A program made the position numbers and the translations under genes. Of a DNA stretch of 11,422 nt, positions 7,270 through 11,422 are shown in pieces (within the stretch, counting starts at the first letter, position 1; the number at the start of each line of letters is the position of its first letter). The stretch is from a bacterium (GTDB lineage: Bacteria; JAHJDO01): contig DAOVKY010000010.1 of NCBI GenBank assembly GCA_030631525.1, forward strand, positions 1-11,422. The letters run 5' to 3'. Under the pieces are notes generated by a model. It was not told the DNA's origin, did no database searches, and was given only the letters and a program-made list of their open reading frames with translations.

Positions 7270-8415
7270 CTAAGCAGTAGGGTATTTCCAATAAGCGGGT
7301 ATATCACTTAACGGGAAAACCTCCACCTTTTCATGAATAAAATATCTTTTCTTGCCGGGATATATAACCCAAAGTTTTTCCAGTTTTAAATTTTCCAATG
7401 AAATATGCATGGATTTGGTCATGGTTGGAGCATCACTATATTTGAATTCACATGCCCAATGCTCTCCTTCATGCTGCCAGAATAAATCCACTTCTGCTCC
7501 AGAATGAGTTGCCCAAAAATACGCTAATTCATCGGCTTTGCCAATGCTACGCCACACGCAATCCAAAGCAAATCCTTCCCATGAACTGCCCAGTTTGGGA
7601 TTAGCAAATAATGATTTCTCAGTTTCAAGAGAAAGCAAGGAATGGTACAATCCTGTATCTCTAATATATAATTTAGGTCTTTTTACCAATCTTTTACCTA
7701 TGTTTACATGCCAAGGTTGTAGCAGTCTCACCATAAAAGTCCCTTGAAGAACTTCTATATAATGGCTAACCGTTGTGTCTGAAATTCCAAACGAACGGCC
7801 AATCTCAGATAAATTAACAATATTACCATGATAGAAACTTAACATCTGCCAGAATCGTCTTAATGTATCTGCAGGTATGCGAATTCCAAGGTTTGGAATG
7901 TCCATTTCCAGAAAGGTCTTAATATAATCTTCCCGCCATTTAAAACTAGTTTCATTAGTTAAAGCGAGAAACGATAGAGGAAATCCTCCTCTAAACCATA
8001 GTTTCGTTATATCTTTAACATTAACATCGTTTTTTCTGAACCCTAATAATGTAAAAAAAGATATTCTTCCTGCCAAGCTTTCTGAACTCTGTCTGATTAG
8101 ATTCCGAGAAGCGCTTCCTAAAATTAGATATTTCTGATGCCTGTTGGTATCTACCAAATATCTAATTACAGGGAAAAGATCCGGTTTTCTCTGAATTTCA
8201 TCAATAGCGATAAGTCCTTTGCATTTTTCTAAGGTTAATTGAGGATTTTGTAAACGAGCCAGATCTCGAGGGTTTTCCAAGTCAAAATATTCATCAACTG
8301 AAAATTGTTTAGCAATAGTAGTTTTGCCTGATTGCCTAGGCCCAAGTATAGCGGTTACCCTAAAATCACTAATGCTCTTCTTAATTTCCTTAAAATCAAC
8401 TTTACGATTTAGCAC
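7270..8415 (-). CDS. AAA ATPase with DUF4143 nuclease-like C-terminal domain
   Basis: This is a P-loop ATPase of the AAA_14/DUF4143 family, common in archaea and uncultivated bacteria and of unknown cellular role. Numbered from the GTG at 8415 (381 aa): Walker A GPRQSGKTT (25-33), Walker B LIAIDEIQ (68-75), a sensor-like LGSASR (about 99-104), a winged-helix segment NLSEIGRSFGISDTTVSHY (about 201-219), then the C-terminal domain with WEGFALDCV, GAEVD (306-310) and ACEFKYS (E323, K325), a D...ExK pattern of PD-(D/E)XK folds. The frame is open to a TTG at 8481, but the GTG is preferred: AAGGA lies five bases upstream and the family usually begins near MLNRKVDF. It sits between hdrC and hdrL, 74 bases after hdrC and 13 before hdrL, with no functional link to redox metabolism. 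It is most likely an insertion, and it stands where hdrB would be expected. Confidence 0.88.
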   Translation of the reverse strand: MLNRKVDFKEIKKSISDFRVTAILGPRQSGKTTIAKQFSVDEYFDLENPRDLARLQNPQLTLEKCKGLIAIDEIQRKPDLFPVIRYLVDTNRHQKYLILGSASRNLIRQSSESLAGRISFFTLLGFRKNDVNVKDITKLWFRGGFPLSFLALTNETSFKWREDYIKTFLEMDIPNLGIRIPADTLRRFWQMLSFYHGNIVNLSEIGRSFGISDTTVSHYIEVLQGTFMVRLLQPWHVNIGKRLVKRPKLYIRDTGLYHSLLSLETEKSLFANPKLGSSWEGFALDCVWRSIGKADELAYFWATHSGAEVDLFWQHEGEHWACEFKYSDAPTMTKSMHISLENLKLEKLWVIYPGKKRYFIHEKVEVFPLSDIPAYWKYPTA

Positions 8416-8489
8416 ACCATCTTCCTTGAAATTTCTTTGGTTACCACTGATATTTCTATGTTGGATTTTACGCAAACTCAATTAAAATG

Positions 8490-8993
8490 TCAATGGACTT
8501 TTTCTTTTTGCGTTTTTATGAACTCTTTGACTTTAGCTGTTATGTCTGCTTTTGTTTTATTAGAGATTTGCTCTTTTGTAAGACACTTAATAATATCAAG
8601 TCTTATTTTCTGCGCCAGATTGTCAATCTTGTACACCTTATCTAAAAAATCTTTACTAACATAACCTTGTTTTATTGCCAGATGTCTAAGCGCTGCCATG
8701 ACGTCTGTGAATTTAACGTTTTGCGGGCATTGCGCATAGCATGTATAACAGCTGCAGCAATACCAGATTACATTGGATGAGAGTACCTCTTTCTTCATGC
8801 CAAGCAAAACCATGCGAATGATTTTTCTTGGATTGAATTCCTCCTCTACTTCACTAACAGGACATCCTGCAGTGCATGTGCCGCAGGAAAAACATTTTTT
8901 TATATTTTCTCCACCTGGCTGCGCAGCAACTTCATACTTAAAATTCTTATCAAGTTCATCAGAACTAATGGAACTTTCTTTTTTATCTGTCAT
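8490..8993 (-). CDS. hdrC: HdrC-like subunit with two [4Fe-4S] clusters
   Basis: This 167-aa soluble protein is near the usual HdrC length. Motif one is CFSCGTCTAGCP (C34, C37, C40, C44); motif two is CCSCYTCYAQCP (C79 or C80, C82, C85, C89), each followed by the helical segments typical of HdrC (FNPRKIIRMVLLG; FTDVMAALRHLAIKQGY). In Hdr complexes HdrC wires HdrA to HdrB; in the acetogen methylene-THF reductase it is one of the links between HdrA and MetVF. HdrB, with its CCG motifs, is not found anywhere in the window, so HdrC may deliver electrons directly to MetV here (inference), or HdrB may be encoded elsewhere. The ATG has GAGGG upstream, immediately beside the palindromic element 9007-9087. 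The last 35 residues are lysine-rich and poorly conserved in character. Confidence 0.9.
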   Translation of the reverse strand: MTDKKESSISSDELDKNFKYEVAAQPGGENIKKCFSCGTCTAGCPVSEVEEEFNPRKIIRMVLLGMKKEVLSSNVIWYCCSCYTCYAQCPQNVKFTDVMAALRHLAIKQGYVSKDFLDKVYKIDNLAQKIRLDIIKCLTKEQISNKTKADITAKVKEFIKTQKEKVH

Positions 8994-9006
8994 TTTCCTT
9001 TCCCTC

Positions 9007-9087
9007 TAACTCATCCCCTGCCCCTTCTCTTCAAAGAGAAGGGAGAGCATTTTCCCTCTCTTCCCAAGAGAGGGTCAGGGTGAGTTA
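9007..9087. repeat. 81-bp palindromic intergenic element with two perfect internal hairpins
   Basis: The ends are terminal inverted repeats (TAACTCA ... TGAGTTA, extending imperfectly as CCCCTGCCC / AGGGTCAGGG). Inside are two perfect hairpins: CCCTTCTCTT/AAGAGAAGGG (9022-9043, 2-base loop) and CCCTCTCTT/AAGAGAGGG (9054-9074, 3-base loop). The whole could fold as a three-way or cruciform structure. The type resembles the CTCACCCTAACCCTCTCCC dispersed repeats known in many bacteria. It fills almost all of the metF-hdrC spacer. There is no U-run beyond either hairpin, so it is a weak terminator candidate; it could instead be an RNA-processing or mRNA-stability site. Confidence 0.8.
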
Positions 9088-9096
9088 AATTCAAAA

Positions 9097-10014
9097 TTAT
9101 ATTTGTGGTCTTGGATATAGCCCAATTCTTTTCACGATTTCAGGGATAATATCCTCCCACTGAACTGCCATTATATGAATACCATGAATGCCTTTTATCT
9201 TTTTCAACTTTTCTATGGTTTCAATACATATGTTTACCCCTTCTTCTTTAGGGTCTTTAGCGCTTTCCATACGCTTCAAGATTTCTTGAGGCACACTAAC
9301 CCCTGATACGTTTTCAGCCATATGCTTTGCCATATTATACGATTTAATGGGAGTAACGCCTGCGAGAATGTGCGTCTTCTTGTCTAAGCCTTTATCTTCC
9401 ACCATGTTCATCCATTTAGAAAACCTGTTCAGGTCAAATATACACTGTGTTTGAATAAAATCAGCTCCTGCATTTATCTTTTTCTCAAGTCTTATAACTC
9501 TGAATTCCAGAGGATCTGCAAAAGGATTTGCTGCTGCGCCTATAAAGATTTTTGGAGGTGTTTTTATCGTATCACCGCCTAAAACCTTTTGTTCATCTCT
9601 CATCATCTTCAAGAGACTCACAAGCTGTATGGAATCTATGTCAAACACATTCTTTGAATCAGGATGGTTTCCAAAGCACTGGTGATCACCGGTAATACAT
9701 AGAATATTTTTTACTCCCAATGCAGCCGCGCCAAGAACATCGCTCTGTATGGCAATCCTGTTGCGATCCCGACAGGTTATTTGAATTACAGGCTCAACTC
9801 CCTCATCCAGAATTATTCTGGCTGCAGCTGTACTGGACATTCTGACTATCGCAGTTTGATTGTCAGTAAGATTCGCTGCGTCTACATAGCTTTTTAATAT
9901 CTGCGCCCGTTTTATAACAAACTCTTTATTTGCGCTTTTGGGAGGGCCCAGTTCTGCAGTAACAGCGAACTCACCTGAATTTAAAACAGTTTCAAGATTA
10001 CTTCCTGATTTCAT
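9097..10014 (-). CDS. metF: 5,10-methylenetetrahydrofolate reductase, MetF
   Basis: This 305-aa TIM-barrel flavoenzyme reduces methylene-THF to methyl-THF, the last step of the methyl branch of the Wood-Ljungdahl pathway before transfer to the corrinoid protein. Seen: TAELGPPKSA with E21 at the position of the catalytic glutamate, NLTDNQ (D51), TCRDRNR (80-86), LCITGDHQ (105-112, flavin-binding loop), AAANPFADP, GADFIQTQCIFD and HILAGVTPI. It starts six bases after the metV stop, with AAGG about 12 bases before the ATG inside the end of metV. MetF proteins that pair with MetV do not use NAD(P)H directly but receive electrons from MetV and Hdr-type partners; the context here fits that type. 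Length and motifs are complete. Confidence 0.95.
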   Translation of the reverse strand: MKSGSNLETVLNSGEFAVTAELGPPKSANKEFVIKRAQILKSYVDAANLTDNQTAIVRMSSTAAARIILDEGVEPVIQITCRDRNRIAIQSDVLGAAALGVKNILCITGDHQCFGNHPDSKNVFDIDSIQLVSLLKMMRDEQKVLGGDTIKTPPKIFIGAAANPFADPLEFRVIRLEKKINAGADFIQTQCIFDLNRFSKWMNMVEDKGLDKKTHILAGVTPIKSYNMAKHMAENVSGVSVPQEILKRMESAKDPKEEGVNICIETIEKLKKIKGIHGIHIMAVQWEDIIPEIVKRIGLYPRPQI

Positions 10015-10020
10015 GAGTTA

Positions 10021-10692
10021 TCACAGCCTTACGTCTTCTTTGATGACTTTTCTTGGACCGCCGTCTCTTGAGGTCTTCCAGCTTTTTGCAGGCTCTATTT
10101 TTAGAAGTTTATCAACCTGTCCAAGGAGTTTCATTTTGTCAAAAATTAGCTGCCATGCGCACTCAATATTATCAGGATCCACCTCGCACTTACCATCCAC
10201 TGATCCTCCGCACGGACCGTTAAGCAAGTTCTTTGAACATCTGGCAACAGGACATACGCCTCCAAAATCTGCCAGTCTGCAGTCTCCGCATCCGGCACAT
10301 GTTTCAGCCCATTGTCCCTGTTCTTCAGGCAAACCCATAAACTTTGTGTTAAGCGCAGGATAAACCAGTCTGTCTTCATACATCTTTGCAATGAGCTGCA
10401 CTCCTACTCCACAAGCCATTGACAGTATGATATCATGTCCTTTAATTTCTTTTTCTATTTCTTTAACAAATTCTTCTTCACACTGACGTTCTGTAACCCG
10501 CTCTGTAATTTCTATATTCTTCCCTTGTTTCTTCTTCGCTATTTTAACTAAAGAAGCAAGTTCAGAGACCTCTTTTTCCCCACCTGCCATACAAATGGCT
10601 ACACAAGCGTTACAGCCAACAATAAGCAGCTTCTCACAATCTTCAACCATATCCAGAATTTCCTGAAGAGGTTTTCTATCAGCAACTATCAT
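10021..10692 (-). CDS. metV: MetV, cysteine-rich partner subunit of MetF
   Basis: This 223-aa protein of the MTHFR C-terminal (MetV) family is the obligate partner of MetF in acetogens and carries metal/iron-sulfur sites that pass electrons to MetF. Seen: an N-terminal domain with VGCNACVAIC (C27, C30, C34) and SMACGVG (C94), then a dense cysteine segment CAGCGDCRL (C132, C135, C138), GGVCPVARC (C147, C152) and NGPCGG...GKCEV (C161, C169). These match the family signature in full. The ATG overlaps the folD stop (ATGA), so it is translationally coupled to folD, and metF follows after six bases. In some bacteria MetV and MetF are fused or MetV alone is annotated as 'methylenetetrahydrofolate reductase C-terminal domain protein'; here it is separate. 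Confidence 0.95.
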   Translation of the reverse strand: MIVADRKPLQEILDMVEDCEKLLIVGCNACVAICMAGGEKEVSELASLVKIAKKKQGKNIEITERVTERQCEEEFVKEIEKEIKGHDIILSMACGVGVQLIAKMYEDRLVYPALNTKFMGLPEEQGQWAETCAGCGDCRLADFGGVCPVARCSKNLLNGPCGGSVDGKCEVDPDNIECAWQLIFDKMKLLGQVDKLLKIEPAKSWKTSRDGGPRKVIKEDVRL

Positions 10693-11422
10693 CTTATATT
10701 TTTCTGCATTCTCGCAGCTTTTATAGTATTATGCATAAGCATTGTAATTGTCATAGGCCCAACGCCACCTGGAACAGGAGTGATAGCACTTGCTATTTCT
10801 TTTACTTCGTCGAAATCCACATCCCCAACAAGTTTGTATCCCCTTTCTGAGCTTGGATCATCAACCCGATTAACTCCAACATCTATAACTACTGCGTCCT
10901 GTTTAACCATATCCTTTTTTATCATTTTGGCTCTTCCAATAGCAGCAATCAATATATCCGCCTGCTTAGTATAATAAGACAGGTCCCCGCTTCGTGAATG
11001 ACATACTGTGACAGTTGCATTAGCATCCTGCGCCTTTTGAAGCAAAATCAGCGCAACAGGTTTTCCTACAATATTACTTCTGCCGACCACAACTACATGT
11101 TTCCCTTCAATCTGAATACCGCTTTTAAGAAGAAGCTGCTGAATACCATATGGCGTGCATGGCAGAAAAGAGGGCTTGCCAATAACAAGATTACCTACAT
11201 TTATCGGATGAAAGCCGTCAACATCCTTTACTGGATCAATAGCATTAAGAATTTTACCTTCATTAATACGATCTGGTAAAGGAAGCTGAACAAGAATGCC
11301 ATGAATTTTTTCATTTGCATTGAGCTTGTTGATGAGTTCTAACAGATCCTGTTCCGAAGTGTTTGACGGCAGTTTGTGCTCCTCAGAATATATGCCTAAC
11401 CTTGCGCAGGCTTTTTTCTTCA
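10689..11422 (-). CDS. folD: Bifunctional methylene-THF dehydrogenase/cyclohydrolase, FolD (5' end beyond window)
   Basis: About 244 C-terminal residues are visible, of the usual 280-290. I extended the translation to the right edge by hand; a GTG at 11090 is internal, not a start. Seen: KKKACARLGI at the edge, whose first lysine (codon 11418-11420) should be the catalytic lysine of the YxxxK motif; GILVQLPLP; PVKDVDGFHP; PCTPYG; VVVVGRSNIVGKP (NAD(P)-binding loop); ATVTVCHSRS; DVGVNRVDD; and ITPVPGGVGPMT. All are diagnostic. The cytoplasmic enzyme interconverts formyl-, methenyl- and methylene-THF using NAD(P), supplying the substrate for the MetVF step encoded next. The stop overlaps the metV ATG, so this gene heads the visible part of the operon. 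Confidence 0.97.
   Translation of the reverse strand, partial: KKKACARLGIYSEEHKLPSNTSEQDLLELINKLNANEKIHGILVQLPLPDRINEGKILNAIDPVKDVDGFHPINVGNLVIGKPSFLPCTPYGIQQLLLKSGIQIEGKHVVVVGRSNIVGKPVALILLQKAQDANATVTVCHSRSGDLSYYTKQADILIAAIGRAKMIKKDMVKQDAVVIDVGVNRVDDPSSERGYKLVGDVDFDEVKEIASAITPVPGGVGPMTITMLMHNTIKAARMQKNIR

Noticed and set aside
8416..8481. Longer ATPase starting at the TTG at 8481 (403 aa)
   Set aside because: The extra 22 residues do not look like the family, and the GTG at 8415 has AAGGA five bases upstream and gives the usual N-terminus. A weak TTGAGT/TAGAAA promoter-like pair lies in this stretch but matches only 4 of 6 bases in each box.
9022..9074. Intrinsic terminators after metF
   Set aside because: Both hairpins are perfect, but no U-tract follows either on the minus strand; a structured repeat is the better reading.
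9938..10363. A 141-aa plus-strand reading frame
   Set aside because: It lies opposite metF and metV, has low-complexity composition, no family resemblance and no ribosome site; it is an antisense shadow.
10146..10391. An 81-aa minus-strand frame inside metV
   Set aside because: It is an out-of-frame overlap with a gene whose motifs are fully conserved in the other frame.
10689..11090. A complete 133-aa gene starting with GTG at 11090
   Set aside because: The frame continues without a stop to the right edge and the added residues are typical FolD, so the GTG is an internal valine codon.

Overview
The window is a low-GC bacterial chromosome segment with every supported gene on the minus strand. 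It reads from right to left as one long, mostly tight operon of one-carbon and flavin-based electron-transfer genes. From the upstream end the order is folD (5' end outside the window), metV, metF, hdrC, a DUF4143-type AAA ATPase, a very large HdrA (HdrL type, 1480 aa), a small lipoprotein with helical repeats, an ORF6N-domain fragment, mvhD/flxD, flxC and the start of flxB. FlxB runs off the left edge, and flxA would be expected beyond it.

The gene content points to a strict anaerobe with a tetrahydrofolate-based (bacterial) Wood-Ljungdahl pathway. FolD makes and oxidises methylene-THF, and MetV plus MetF reduce it to methyl-THF. HdrC, HdrL and MvhD match the electron-wiring subunits known from the Moorella/Sporomusa MetFV-HdrABC-MvhD methylene-THF reductase. 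The FlxC and FlxB homologues add the module that feeds NAD(P)H electrons into Hdr complexes in sulfate reducers and fermenters. The implied machine is an NAD(P)H-driven, possibly electron-bifurcating methylene-THF reductase. No hdrB is present, and a foreign-looking ATPase gene occupies the gap between hdrC and hdrL where hdrB is often found.

The operon is interrupted by accessory material. An 81-bp palindromic element separates metF from hdrC. The ATPase gene separates hdrC from hdrL. A terminator-like hairpin, a dispersed palindromic repeat, a TATAAT box, a lipoprotein gene and a truncated ORF6N gene separate hdrL from flxD. Short repeats also lie in frame inside genes: two arrays with 7/14-bp periodicity in hdrL linkers, and an 18-bp palindrome in flxC that recurs in the hdrL downstream spacer. 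This density of repeats inside an energy-metabolism operon, with low GC and no close match to a cultured acetogen that I can recall, suggests an uncultivated candidate-phylum anaerobe (Omnitrophota-like lineages come to mind). That placement is a guess. No rRNA, tRNA, CRISPR array or complete insertion sequence was seen.
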